Shown piece by piece: positions 20,946 through 32,381 of a stretch of DNA of 37,500 nt. Where the stretch lies: positions 27,632,412 through 27,669,911 of the forward strand of contig NC_092675.1 of the NCBI RefSeq assembly GCF_964355755.1. Direction: 5' to 3'. The notes below the pieces were generated by a model. It ran no database searches, was not told where the DNA came from, and saw only the letters and a program-made list of their open reading frames with translations. Both the position numbers and the translations under genes were made by a program. The DNA is from Antedon mediterranea. Taxonomy: Eukaryota > Echinodermata > Crinoidea > Comatulida > Antedonidae. How positions within the stretch are numbered: position 1 is the stretch's first letter; each line of letters opens with the position of its first letter.

Positions 20946-21922
20946 ATTTATAGGCCTATTCAGGAAAACAATAATCCACAATCAATATATAAATAGGCCT
21001 ACGCTGTTGACGGGAACGGGAAGTGAAATAGAAATCCATGAAATATCCTGGAAAAGTAGGGTAGAGAAGGGTCATCTTTTCAAAATAATTTGAAAACACC
21101 GAATTGAAACTGTATCGCACTTTTTCATGCAGACGCCTTTGTATTATTATTGCCAGGAATACAAGCAATCCATTGCTCACGTGACTGCTTTTTTAGGGTT
21201 TTTTTTTAGTGTGGTCGGTAAGCCTATTTCGCGTACGGTATTGCAGCAAAACCACGGAACCAAAATGGCACATCTTAAGTTTGGCGTCATGATTGCCACT
21301 TTTGAGAAGGATATTAAATTAATTCGCTTATGGGTATCCTTGGTATGCATTGTGTAAAACAAACAAGCTCGTAACCGATTTTTACAGGGGTGCATAGTGC
21401 GAGCATATGCAAGGACTATTCACCAAACGTAGATGTATGAATACAAAAGAGTGTTGTATGTAGGTTAGCCTGGGGTAGGTGAGGTAGAGTTGGCACTTTC
21501 GCTGTTTGTATCTAGTTTGAAAAGGACAGTTTAGGAAAAATGGGGAAACGGGATAATGTTTCGAATACGAATCACTCTCTGATTTCGAACTTGCAAGCTT
21601 ACTATATCGTAATATTTAGGCCTACTGATGAAACTACAATACTTAAAAGACGCTTGATTATAAAACGAACCAGTTCAACGATCGTTCTATAATTGATTAC
21701 ACTGGCGTTGCTTCAGTCTGGTAATTTCAACTGATTAATGATAGTCGTCTGCTATAAAGAAGTGATCGAAAAACCTGGCTGATGAACGATCATACGCAAT
21801 CGACTTTACATACTAATCAAGCATAACATCGAGTTGAGAGTGATTCTCGTTGCAGTACTTGAAAAACGGTCAGTTTGTCGGTGAAAATAATATGTGAGGA
21901 CATAACGACAGCGTATGGTTAT

Positions 21923-22079
21923 GCTTGGTTCCCACTAGAGAGGCAACGCAAGGACGTAACGCAACATAAGTGAGTTGACCAATCACAAGCGATGGATTAT
22001 TCGAACTCTCGCTTGTCATTGGTCAACACGCTTGTGTTGCGTTTACGTCCTTGCGTTGCATTCTAGTGGGAACCAAGCT
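21923..22079. mobile_element. Palindromic MITE, most intact (copy C)
   Basis: The element is almost one inverted repeat from end to end. GCTTGGTTCCCACTAGAGAG is mirrored by CATTCTAGTGGGAACCAAGC. The arms extend through CAACGCAAGGACGTAACGCA and GAGTTGACCAATCACAAGCG, about 70 bp, with a short loop around GGATTATTCGAAC. TTA precedes and follows it. A transcript would fold into a long hairpin. Confidence 0.85.
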
Positions 22080-22083
22080 TTAC

Positions 22084-22255
22084 TGGAGTACATACACCTT
22101 TGGGACACCCCTTTCATGTGAAACGAGGGGAAGTATTTGTTTTTAACACACTGACAACGCCTATTCAGGTGAGAGCCCTAAGAAGGGGGACACTTATTGG
22201 GTCCCGAAGGTCCCCCCCCCCTGCCCCATAATAGGGGTCCTACTGTAAGTGATAC
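22084..22255. repeat. Diverged dispersed repeat (GGGGACA family) with a C-run
   Basis: TTTGGGACACCCCTTTCATG, AGAAGGGGGACACTTATTGG, a run of nine C and ATAGGGGTCCTACTGTA are ordered blocks of the same family, ending in the typical CTACTGTA. It abuts the right end of MITE copy C. Confidence 0.45.
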
Positions 22256-22854
22256 CATATTTATTCCGGCCTATGTGCAATGACCGACAACAATCACTAT
22301 GACATTAATAGAGACCCAGGTTATGCTGATCTGAGTTGTCGAGGGGTTGAAAACGGAGTGTAAAAAAAGGACAAGATCAGGAAAAGGGGAGAAAGGTGGA
22401 ATCGCCCAAACCGAACTATGGAGATACGCCCTCTCGTCGTCGCTAACCAGGGTTCGAACTGATAAATTGAGTTTAGCAAAACACTGTGGTACTACAGTAT
22501 GAATAACATCAATAGCAAATCCTCATTGAACAACTTACTACAGTACAAGTACGTCTAGCAATTGTCATCTTGAATACAAACAATCCACGCACAAAACGCA
22601 AACAGATTTCATTATTATACTCTGGTCATAAATGAAAGAGTTGACGGGAATTTCAATGACACTGAATTACAATCAAGTTTGCAATGCCCGCAGCGCCACG
22701 GATGCAGTGAGAGCAACAAAAATAAGCTAAATTTAACTCGCATTAAAAGCGTACTAATCCAGAAGGGAGCGTGTTTCAGTTTAGCTAGAACACGACAAGA
22801 TCACAACTTTGATATGACAAAACCTCATGCGTATAATTCATAAAATCATTATTA

Positions 22855-23056
22855 TGACCAATGACGTAGCTGGACCGGCGTACATTGAGCGGCATTCGCC
22901 AGGGAGATTAACGTCAAACATTGGTCTATAATTATGAAAATAATACGTGGTGAATTCTTGACACGCATTGATATCAGAGCACGATTGATCAGAAGGGGAT
23001 ATAATCAAGGAAGGTCACGTTTGAAAGTACACTATCGCATGATTTGAAGGGAAGCC
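22855..23056 (+). promoter_or_regulatory. Promoter-like region
   Basis: CCAAT (22858-22862) overlaps TGACGTAG, followed by TTGGTC, a GGTCACG half-site and TATAAT at 23000-23005, 50 bp before an ATG at 23057. The order and spacing look like a core promoter, but no gene is proven downstream. Confidence 0.25.
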
Positions 23057-23140
23057 ATGTCTACGCACCGCACGGAGAGGCCGCCCAAGGGAGCCGCTAG
23101 TTCAAGGTGTACTAGGCGCAGTGACCTTCCTGCTAACTAG
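23057..23140 (+). CDS. Possible first exon or short ORF below a promoter-like region
   Basis: GAAGCCATGT starts a GC-rich 27-codon frame (MSTHRTERPPKGAASS...) that ends at TAG. A possible donor, TTCAAG then GTGTAC, falls after 23106, which would make it a first coding exon. Upstream lie CCAAT (22858-22862), a TGACGTAG CRE-like site and TATAAT (23000-23005) at plausible distances. The match of base composition and upstream elements is suggestive only. Confidence 0.2.
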   Translation: MSTHRTERPPKGAASSRCTRRSDLPAN

Positions 23141-23559
23141 ACCCGATGTAAAGTCAGCAGTCCAGACCCGCTGTGCGTTAATATTTACGACTTGTCTGAG
23201 AAGCTGTGAGTTGCGCGGTGTTTTCCTGTCCTGTACGGAATGACTTGAATGTGTTTTTGGAAAATTGGATTATGAAAACTACAGTTTAACACCCGTAGAC
23301 AATATTCGTTCTTTTAATGTGAATTAGATTTACACAGCCGCAACCCCAATTCTCAATGACGAAATTAAGGCAACCTTCAAAATTAAATGGGTTAAATGTG
23401 ATCGTAATAATAGTGGCTGTAAATTTAAACTATGACAAGCACAAAACGTTGTAGACATAGTATAATATAGTCTTGTATATAAGGCCATAATCAACTTATC
23501 GAACTACAAATAGAATTTAAATAGCCAAAAACAGAAAGGCGCTCATAGTCCTCGATATA

Positions 23560-23770
23560 CAGTACCCCCTATTAAGAAATCAAGACCCAACGAAGTTTCT
23601 CTTGATTGATATGGATGTCCCCTGAAATACATTTTTCCTTGTTTCTGTCACAGGAGGAATGTTTCTCTTTAGGAGTGTCAAATCCCAAAGGTGTGGTTCT
23701 CTATATTAGCTAAGATACAGGCCAACGAAGAAGGTAATGGACTTATGAACCCCGAAAGAGTGTGGTTTTG
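23560..23770. repeat. Diverged dispersed repeat (GGGGACA family)
   Basis: ACAGTACCCCCTATTAAGAA, GATGTCCCCTGAAATACATT, TTAGGAGTGTCAAATCCCAA and ACCCCGAAAGAGTGTGG resemble the blocks seen at 15.6 and 22.1 kb in the same order. Confidence 0.4.
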
Positions 23771-24000
23771 TTTCATACGGTCATACCGTACCAACGCGCA
23801 AACATGAAACACAAACGATATAATATTTATAAGCCTAGTGGAAACGACCCACATGCACCAAACAATCATCAAAACATTTAAGTAGGAAACCACATTCGAT
23901 CTTTTGACACCCACACTCTCTCGGCGCAACCTAACTAACCCCTTGTACGCCGTGCTTCGTTCAAACATTCTTCGGTAAACAAGCAAACACCAGTAATAAT

Positions 24001-24163
24001 AGCTTGGTTCCCACTAGCGACGCAACCTACGCAACGTAAGAAAATGTCCTTCCAGAATAATTGTTTTTTCCCCCGCCTGCATTAAATCAAACATGCAATG
24101 TTTGCAACACTGTTGCGTCGTCGGTTCCCACTTGTGATATACGTCCTAGTGAGAACCACGCTT
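24001..24163. mobile_element. Palindromic MITE, rearranged interior (copy D)
   Basis: The ends match the family (AGCTTGGTTCCCACTAGCG; GTGAGAACCACGCTTTA), but the interior differs and holds an extra GGTTCCCACTTGTG near the right end, as if two copies had recombined. Confidence 0.65.
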
Positions 24164-24474
24164 TAGGACGCGCGACGCATGGACCTTAGTTCAAAGCAAG
24201 TTGGATCCACGCCGCAACATCTGAACTGTTGCTTTTGATTCGGTCCATTGCTTTATTACGCTGAGTTAGTGGTAAAATTAATCTAAAACAAACATTTAAA
24301 ATTGCAGTTACCAATTTCTATGGAAAAAAGATGTACGTCACACACTAGTTAACTTTATGCTTTAAAACAAATTGTAATTGAATTATGTGCCACGCCATTG
24401 ATAGAAGATTTTCTACTTAGTTACTGTACTCACGATTCAATTACTTTTAGGTTGCTTATTGGCCAAATTGGTCA

Positions 24475-24531
24475 AATTACTTGCGACGCGCTTACGTCCT
24501 TGCATTGCGTCCAAGTGGGAACCGACCTTTA
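24475..24531. mobile_element. Right half of a palindromic MITE (copy E)
   Basis: CGCTTACGTCCTTGCATTGC and CCAAGTGGGAACCGACCTTT match the right arm. The left arm is not recognisable. Confidence 0.55.
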
Positions 24532-25003
24532 ATGGAAATTGGTTCATTTATCAATGGCTAGCCTTAGTACCGAAAGTGTCAACTGAACATTATTAACGAA
24601 CTTTCACAGGAAATATCGACAATCTAATCTAACTTTTGGCAAGAATCTTTTTACCACCGAGACGCCAGTTCGACGCCTCTGATTGGTCCATTAAAGGTAT
24701 CGTCTGTAACATTAAAACACCCGTGCATTTATCTCGTTAAAGTTTACAGCAGCAACATGAACTGACGTTTTTTTTATTGTTTTGCTTAGTTCTTGTTAAC
24801 CCACACATAAATAAAATTACGTAAGCATAAATCATCAACAGAACAATACAAAAAAATATATGGCTGTTGTATTATTAATTAAACCAGACCTGTACATGTA
24901 TTTTTAGGATTTCTTGACACCTACTAACACGACCCAAAATTATTATTAGCATTCAATCATTAACGGATCAATAACTTATAAACTTGTTTAAATAACTGTA
25001 TCA

Positions 25004-25320
25004 TTGTTTTTATTTATTTTATTTATTTTATTCAATTTTCGGGCACAACAATACATGACAATACAGCGGTGCAGCACCCTGAGGATTGCCATGAGTGCAA
25101 AGCACTATCGAGATGGCTCTCCAAATACTGCACTAGAACATATAAGACAAACATATACACAAGATGCTCTACATAGACAAAGACTTATTATTAAGTTTGG
25201 GAGTGGAGTTGTAAATTGTCATGAGAAAAAACCCTGACATATGACAGGACTTGAACCCAGGACCCTTAGATTGGTAGCCAAGCATCAAAACCACCAAGCC
25301 ACAGCTCCACTCCGATGTAC
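25004..25320 (-). mobile_element. tRNA-derived SINE, full length, minus strand
   Basis: On the minus strand the 5' head has a polymerase III A-box-like TGGCTTGGTGG (about 25290-25300) and a B box, GGTTCAAGTCC (about 25247-25257), correctly spaced. A unique body of about 180 bp follows, then an AT-rich tail of AATAAA/AATAAAT repeats (25005-25030). This is head, body and tail in the right order for one SINE. No clear target duplication was seen. The anticodon arm is too altered to name the parent tRNA. Two frames here that look coding are SINE translations. Confidence 0.75.
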
Positions 25321-25569
25321 TAGTATAGTTCACGCACACATATAGTTGTAGGTATGTACTGTATGACGTGAGTATTATATTCCGACTGTCAAATACATTT
25401 CCTTCCAACGGAACAATCTCTAGAGATATACCAAACAGAAATAATTGGGTACGCAGAAGAGATAAAACTCGGCAATACAGTACAATACGGTACAAAGACT
25501 GACTCAACTAGGCCTATGTTTGACCATTTGTACTAAAGACAATTCAAAACATGGTCATGGTTTTTGTTA

Positions 25570-25722
25570 AAGCTTGGTTCCCACTAGGAGGCAACGCAAG
25601 GACGTAGACGCAACGCAAGAGAGTTGACCAATCACACTCGACTGTTCGAATAATCTATCGCTTGATTGGTAAAATCACTTTGCGTTGCGTTACGTCCCTG
25701 CGTTCAAGTGGGAACCAAGCTT
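25570..25722. mobile_element. Palindromic MITE, intact ends (copy F)
   Basis: AAGCTTGGTTCCCACTAG opens it and CAAGTGGGAACCAAGCTT closes it, with TA on both sides, which fits a TA or TTA target duplication. The CGTTACGTCC and GACGTAGACG arms pair imperfectly. Confidence 0.8.
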
Positions 25723-26630
25723 TAGGCACTGACGCATATTTTTACGCATCTATTTTTCTATTAGTCTTGGCTATTATTTGGCTCTGCTCAAACTAGAGAT
25801 GCACCGGCCTTCTCTATCCTTCTAACGCACAACGGAAGGTACCACCGATTACATACTAGTTCAAACCGTCAACATGTCTTCTAGCATTTTCTCTCTTAAA
25901 CATTACGAACGTAAACAGAATTACTTAAGGTCAAGATCCATATCTTTCGTCCGTCGGTCGACACATAGGACGTCATCCTTATGTAACGACGACTTTTGAC
26001 CTATCATGTACCCTAACTATAACTATGTACTTATACTGGCAATGTAACAGTAGCATAAAAGTTCAAGAACAACCTTACGCCGTGTATTTATAATACTTTA
26101 ATTGTCTTATAACGCACACCAATATCATTTAATGTGTCTGTAATGAAACGCCTAGTTAAATTGAAATTAGATAATAACGTATACGTGGTTGTTCTGGGGG
26201 CCGTTTGCCTCATGGGAGTCGTATTTGATTAGTTCTAGAACGTATCGTAATTTTTCCGTTTGTAGAATATTAGAATTAAAGTCCAAGTACAAGGCGTTCA
26301 GATGGGTTCACGGTCGAAAGCGAGCAGTTTTTGTTGGTAAACTTAAATTAACCCTAGCATAAACTATAAATCAACTCTATTGTACATTTTCTTAAACTAT
26401 ACCGACTGTATTTCGGTAAATACATGATATGAAAAAGATATTGAAGGTTTGGTTGTTCTGGACTTCATTGTTCCTATTCTCTAACATTGATAAAGGGCTT
26501 CTCTCGTCCAGTGCCCACCTTTACCAGAGGAAAGGCATGGGCCAATGTCTGAGACAGATACTAGATGCAGGGGCTGCCATTAGAGTCAGCAATGCTGATT
26601 TCAAATGCCTAACGGGACTCCAGCTCCATA

Positions 26631-26719
26631 TACAGCACCCGATCCAAGCTCTAACCAGGCCCGACGTTGCTTAACTTCGGTGATCTGACGAGTATCGGTT
26701 TTTCAGCGTGGTCCCGTAT
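26631..26719 (-). pseudogene. Truncated 5S rRNA-derived sequence
   Basis: The minus strand carries a 5S-like order: GATACTCGTCAGATCACCGA, AAGTTAAGCAACGTCGGGCC, TGGTTAGAGCTTGGATC, then GGGTGCTGTA. The segment normally lying between TTGGATGGGAGACC and the GGGTGCTGT end is missing, about 20 bp, and the 5' end is degraded. The internal control region is therefore damaged. The sequence beyond the 3' end (to about 26500) has no further 5S match. It could be a lone pseudogene or the head of a 5S-derived (SINE3-type) retroposon. Confidence 0.75.
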
Positions 26720-28196
26720 AAATGATACTGTTACTTTAAAAGAAATAGATTGGTAAGCGGACAAAGGGAACTTAAAGTGTAATTATCCCTAGGCCTACCG
26801 TTTATTTGTTTGTCAATTTGTAAAACCCCATCAAAAAAATGTAGGATCCCTTCACACACACAGACAATATTCCGTCTACTTTACCATTTAATAAACAACT
26901 GTTTAACATTTTAATAAACAATGGTTATTATTATTATCGTTTGAAAATATTATAAACACACGTTTCGATTATGCTGATCAATATAAATTTCCTCCGAATT
27001 GAGAGCTATATTAGATTCATATAAATTAAATCGATGCGTTTGCTTTAACCAGCCGGATTTCGACATAATCTCTGAATTCTCTCGACTTTCGTTTGTATCG
27101 TGACAAAATTACTATTAACCAGTCATCGTAATTCAGCGTGTATATGATAGAACGATCAAAGGGAGCGCACAGGCTGCTAGTCTGTTGACGATGCATCCAT
27201 GAATAGTTGCGCTATTATGTCAACCGAACTATATATACCCTCGGGGCCTATTGAACCGGCTAAAGACCCGTGAGACGAGCGTCACATAAGTCGGCACGCT
27301 GTAATGTGAACTGATGTGTTCCGTAGAAAGAGATGCATTGACAGTCAACGCATGCGCAGCTTGGCTTAATTATAGTCTTCAATTATGAATAATACAAAAT
27401 GTGTATGCAAGTTTGCCAGGTAATGTGTGTTTCGCCGTGCATTTAACGATTAATGTTCTTATATTCCCATGTCATCGATTAATGTTGTTTGTTTTTATCC
27501 AGCGCAGTTCCCTTGTTATGTTTAAATTGTGTATACTGGTACGTAATTTTAAGCTCTGTTCCTATAAATGTAACGAAATCATCTGATGTGATAGAGGTAC
27601 AGCGGTACACAAAACATATTTTTAATTGTTAAAATAATACATCTTGTATAATTCTCTATTTTCAAAATTGCAATTCAACTCAACTTACAATCTTTAAATG
27701 ACAAAACATTACTAGGCCAACTAGCTCACTGTCGCATAATAGTTAATACATTCAAATGCTTATTTTATGAGGTAACTATATATCTGACAATTAAACTGAC
27801 TTACCATCCTACAACATAGGATATATTATGACACTAACAAAATGATGACTTTGATAACTACAACATGCAACATTGAATGTGCTTTATCTTGGCCTGTGAT
27901 TTAACATTAACACAGCTTATTAATACATCATCCGTCCTTCAACCGGAATGCTATGAGCAACGTTCCTAATGATTCACTCTTGGTGCGGATATCTTATAAA
28001 TAAGGGCACCTACATTTTTTATACTGTATGCCTACACGAACGTACTACAGTAAATCATTGATTTATGTATTTTCAAGATTATTTATGAACATAATAAAGG
28101 AGTAGAAAAATGACAGAGGGGGAACAGAACATAATTTCAGTACAGTATTTGGTATGCATGGTTGATTTTCATAGATTGAAAATCTGGTTGGCAACT
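26720..28196. other. Non-coding, nothing recognised apart from weak promoter-like sites
   Basis: Sequence is AT-rich but contains CpG. Short frames such as 27401-27586 lack coding character. Confidence 0.4.
27228..27360. promoter_or_regulatory. TATA-like and NRF1-like sites
   Basis: ACTATATATACCC (about 27229-27240) is followed by GC-rich sequence and AACGCATGCGCAG (about 27348-27359), a good match to an NRF1 palindrome. No open frame with coding character starts nearby. Confidence 0.2.
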
Positions 28197-28262
28197 ACGC
28201 CCTCTCGGTCAGCAAATACGCCCTCTCTGTCAGCAACTACGCCCTCTCGATCGGCAACTTGC
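28197..28262. repeat. Three tandem copies of a 21-22 bp unit
   Basis: AACTACGCCCTCTCGGTCAG is repeated three times with small changes. ACGCCCTCTCG also occurs alone near 22427, so the motif may be dispersed. Confidence 0.8.
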
Positions 28263-28440
28263 AAGGTTGTTGAGGTTTACGCATCAGTGTCAATTAATAA
28301 TCTGTTTACACAATGTCAAATTCAAGCGTCATTATCGTCTTATCTTAAGAGACTTTGTCTCGTATTCCAAGTTCGCAACAGACTGATGATTATCTTCATG
28401 GTTTGTCACTGGACAGGACGTTACTCCCCGAAGAGAGTAT

Positions 28441-29512
28441 GATTTCGACCATTTACTGCTTGTACACAGTACATCTCCGAGGAAGATCGTCTTCCGGTGA
28501 CCATCACCTCTTTTCATTTCATGTGTGAACGATGACCCACGGAACTCTCAGAAGATCGTCTTTTGGTTTGCTGACCAATCACCTCTTTTCATGCCATGTG
28601 TGATGTGCGGATTATGACCCACGGTAACGCTCCAAGTAAGATTGTCTTCCGGTTTGCTGACCCATCACCTCTTCTCATGCCATGTGTGATGTGTGAATGA
28701 TGACCCACGGAATTCTTCGAAGAAGATCGTCTTTCGGTGTGCTGACCAATCGGCTCTGTTCATGCCATGTGTGATGTGAGAATTATGACCCACGGCAACT
28801 CTCTGAGGAAGACCATCTTCCGGTTTGCTGACCAATCACCTCTTTCCATGCCATGTGTGATGTCCGAATGATGACACACGGAACTCTCCAAGTAAGATCG
28901 TCTTCCGGTTTGCTGACCAATCACATCTTTTCATGCCATGTGTGATGTGCGAATGACGATCCACGGAGTGAGTGAGTGAGTGGCCGAGCGGTTAAGACAG
29001 TGGAACCGTAATTACGTAGCCATAACATCGGCAAGGGTTCGAGGCTCACTCGCTCCATGGTTCTGGTGGTAGAACGAGTCTTCTCGGATAAGGACTATAA
29101 ACCGTAGGTCCAGTGTACACATCTAGCTCGTGTGCACTTTAAAGAACCTAGTACATCTTTCGAGACGAGTAGGGGGTTACCCCGGTGTATTAGTACATCA
29201 CAGCCACTGATCACCAACTGGGCCCTCTGGGAGACCAGTCTTTGACTGAAGAGGTTACCCAGTATAAATATAAATTCAATTCTTTGAAAAAGATCCTCTT
29301 CCGGTATGCTGACCAATTCTTTTCATGTCATGTGTAATGTGCGAATCGGTAACTCCCTGAGGAAGATCGTCTTCCGGTGTGCTGACCAATCACCTCTTTT
29401 CATACCATGTGTGATGTGCAAATGATGACACACGGTAATTCTCTGAGGAAGACCGTCTTCCGGTGTGCTGATCCGTCACCTCTTTTCATGCCATGTGTGA
29501 TGTGCGGAAAAG
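28441..29512. repeat. Tandem array, unit about 82-86 bp, roughly nine copies
   Basis: The unit runs GATGACCCACGGAACTCT, AAGATCGTCTTCCGG, TTTGCTGACCAATCACCTCT and TTCATGCCATGTGTGATGTG. Unit anchors fall at 28531, 28613, 28699, 28784, 28870 and 28955. The SINE then intervenes and copies resume at about 29276. Units differ by several substitutions each, so the array is older than the 53-bp satellite. Degenerate copies trail to about 29680. Confidence 0.9.
28967..29282 (+). mobile_element. tRNA-derived SINE inserted in a tandem array
   Basis: The head folds like a class II (Leu or Ser) tRNA. GAGTGAG pairs with CTCACTC as a 7-bp acceptor stem. TGGCCGAGCGGTTAAGAC is a strong A box and GGGTTCGAGGC a B box, and CCA follows the stem. 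The body includes GGATAAGGACTATAAACCG and TTTAAAGAACC, which resemble a conserved core of marine invertebrate SINEs as I remember it. The tail is AT-rich (ATAAATATAAATTCA). It interrupts a unit of the 85-bp array between CCACGGA and ATTCTTTGAAAAAG. Confidence 0.8.
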
Positions 29513-29680
29513 TTTCAATGTCACTTTAAATGTGAATGAAGGAAGACCGATGTGCTGATCATTCCTCTCTTGTAATGTCAAGTACGCATCACTGCACATA
29601 ACATGCACGTAACTCTCCAAGAAAATCGCTGCCGGTGGTGTACATACCACTGCCGGTCATGGCTAACCATTTCCCTCTTG

Positions 29681-32381
29681 TCAAGTTCGAAGGAAAACCC
29701 ACTCTTTACTTGTGGGAGAATAGTGTTCCCCACTCTACCTTCAGTTTAGCTGCACTCCGATTATTCTCGATGTATCGTGAGAGTCAATGTTCTGGAGACT
29801 GTAACTGACCTACGTCTTTGCTGTGGACGGTCATTGTAATATGAACGTCTCCCTCCCCAGCCGAAGTGATGGTAGGCCTAACTAGACTAGCTCGTGGCGA
29901 TTTTTCCTTTCATTCCTTTTTTATGTCATTTGAATATTTATCTATCAATCATTTTGCTCACGGATAGTTTTCTCTCCACTCACTCACTTTTATAATGCGA
30001 CTGGATAAAGTGGCAGCAGTGATGTATATTAATTTAGGCCTACTTCCTGACCCATCATCGAACCATCAAGCCACATATGCAGCAATGCAATATTTATTTA
30101 CAAAATAGAGTGCAGACGATGTGTAAAGACCACAAGATAATATGGAAGTACGCCGAGGAAGTCTCCACTACAGCCAGTCAACGTATCATCATTACCATGG
30201 GAATATTGCTAATGTCTCCGGTCTGCTGGGTACGATCCAACTCAGATTATTAAAATGCAGTTTTCATTGGAGCGTTGCCAATACTTTCTTTGAGGCACAT
30301 TAGTACGAAACGACTAGCACACAGGAAAGTCAACATATCAAACCAGCACCGGTACGTAACCGGCTGGTAACGATATATTACGTTGATGTGGAAACTAACG
30401 TAGTCCAGACAATTGCGCGTTAACTCCCGATGAACTTCCTGGAGTGGATCATCACTAATGAATGTGGCATTACTCATTTTAAATAGGGCATCCACAACTT
30501 CTGAATTTTTAAACTGGTCACACGTACGGTGTAAAAGGTGGCGTAGCGTACACGTGTGAACTTGCAGTAACATCATAGACCATGTTTAGTCTTCGTAGTT
30601 ATTCAACAGCAATGTTAGATTTACTGTATAGGAATTAAAACTATCTGATTAGAAAATACGTTATATTACTGTTTTAATGGCGTGTATGCTTCAGATGTGC
30701 CGGCGGTACTGCAGGCAGAGCCGTATAACCTAGGCCTACTTCCACGATTGCACGTCCTGTATGGTGCGCGTCCTCATTTTCTTCTGCTTCCTGCTGTGGA
30801 ATTCAATACAGTGAAGGCAATTGCCACCACAAGAATTGAAAAGAGCACACGGCGTTAATGCATTTTTACAATCAACGTTTACACGAGCAACGCACTTTGA
30901 TAAACTTGAAAATTTGTGTAGAATTAGAAGACAGTCTGCTCATAATGTCGATAACACTGAAATGTAACTCTCTCAGAACCATTATAAATAACCAAGTTGA
31001 GTTTTATCTAATTACTGCAGTTATATTCATAATGCTGCATACGTTTTATCAGTAGATTCTTTATCATATCACAAAACAAGACATGCAAATCAGAAAAATC
31101 CGTGGGCTTCACAGTATCATTAATTAGATTCCATTTCGGCTTGACTTGTCCAATTCTTATTCTTTCCAAAACCGTTTCACACAGAACGCAGAAACCATTA
31201 TCCAAATAAGTTCGCCAACAGCAGCATGTCCTACACTTAGTTTAAACTTGTGTACATTTCCTTCTTAGTATCTGCCTTTTTGTAACCATAGTCACATTCA
31301 CGACGTGCTAGGCGAGTTCGGAATAAATTCATCCCTTCAATTAAACGCATTTCGGCTTGACTATGTTCAAGTCCGATCGAACGGGTTCTTTTATCTGACT
31401 AGTACACGTGCGCGTTTCCAAGAATATACTTAAAGGGCATGTACAGGCCTAATTTGAAAAAACGTAAACTCTAAACCGAGTTAGAGGCAAACCCGTGGCG
31501 TTAATTTGGCTACGGTTTCCGGCGCCTTTGCTAGGTCATTCTGCACCCTGAAATACTTTCATAAACACAAAAGAAATTGATAACGTTGCTATATAGTGCA
31601 TGGAGGGAATATAATGGTAGTGAAAGTACGGCAAATTATGTTGTATGTATTCTTATCATTAACAATCAAATCATAATTATTGGATCGTGTGAAAGTACGT
31701 TGCTCGTCGTGTAGTGAATATGTGTATGTATGAAATTAATATATGAATATTCAATGTCATGTACACTCGGATATCAGAAATACAATACTGTAACATAGAT
31801 GCATGAATTAAACATAGGATACTACGATCTTAAAATCACGACCGGGCACAAATAACAACTACACACGGTTTCATCAAAGTAAAACACTACAGAAAACTCT
31901 TCGATTTAAAAATAATATGGCCTAATCGTTTAATAATGTGGTAGATTGTGAATGAAGTAGGTCGAATCATGGAGAAATATACTAAAATTTTCATGGTCGA
32001 ATATCGGTATTATTACCTGTAAAGAACATTAACATATATTAACATAGATTAATAAAACAGTCGATACAGAAAGTGGCGGGCGGTACAGGTCAGGCCCAGG
32101 GATAAATAATTTATGGAAAACAGATTCACTAAAATATTACGAAATGAATCTTGATAAAGTTTACACAAAAGCATGATGACCGCATAGCCTAGATTTGAAA
32201 AGCTCCAACATAAATCATCGGTGTACAATTGCAGTGCGACGTGGTATGAGACAGATAACGTGAAATTAATTGCATCGGTTTATTTTGTTGAACTTTCTCT
32301 TAATCGGTTCTATTGCTTACGTATGAGGAGCTGCAAACTACGAAGAATATACAACGTCAGCGATCTAAGATGGTGACTATC
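29681..32381. other. Intergenic sequence with no convincing gene
   Basis: This contains the doubtful ORF at 30250-30576 and scattered short frames. No known domain, RNA gene or repeat family was identified. Confidence 0.4.
30250..30576 (-). CDS. Unrecognised 108-codon ORF (doubtful)
   Basis: An uninterrupted frame with an ATG gives 108 residues with mixed composition and several Cys and His, in a region of higher GC than the left half. Clear splice sites and any known domain are lacking. It could be decayed transposon coding sequence or chance. Confidence 0.15.
   Translation of the reverse strand: MMLLQVHTCTLRHLLHRTCDQFKNSEVVDALFKMSNATFISDDPLQEVHRELTRNCLDYVSFHINVIYRYQPVTYRCWFDMLTFLCASRFVLMCLKESIGNAPMKTAF

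Noticed and set aside
21127-21395. Overlapping frames on both strands, including MAHLKFGVMIATFEKD
   Set aside because: Lengths are within chance expectation, splice sites are weak and no family was recognised.
22437-22460. GGTTCGAAC, a polymerase III B-box-like site
   Set aside because: No matching A box or tRNA fold upstream.
25169-25507. 112-codon minus-strand frame and the 77-codon plus-strand frame at 25004-25237
   Set aside because: Both run through the tRNA-derived SINE.
26429-26674. 81-codon plus-strand frame with a signal-peptide-like start (MKKILKVWLFWTSLFLF)
   Set aside because: Its second half is antisense to the 5S-derived sequence, and no splice or promoter support was found.
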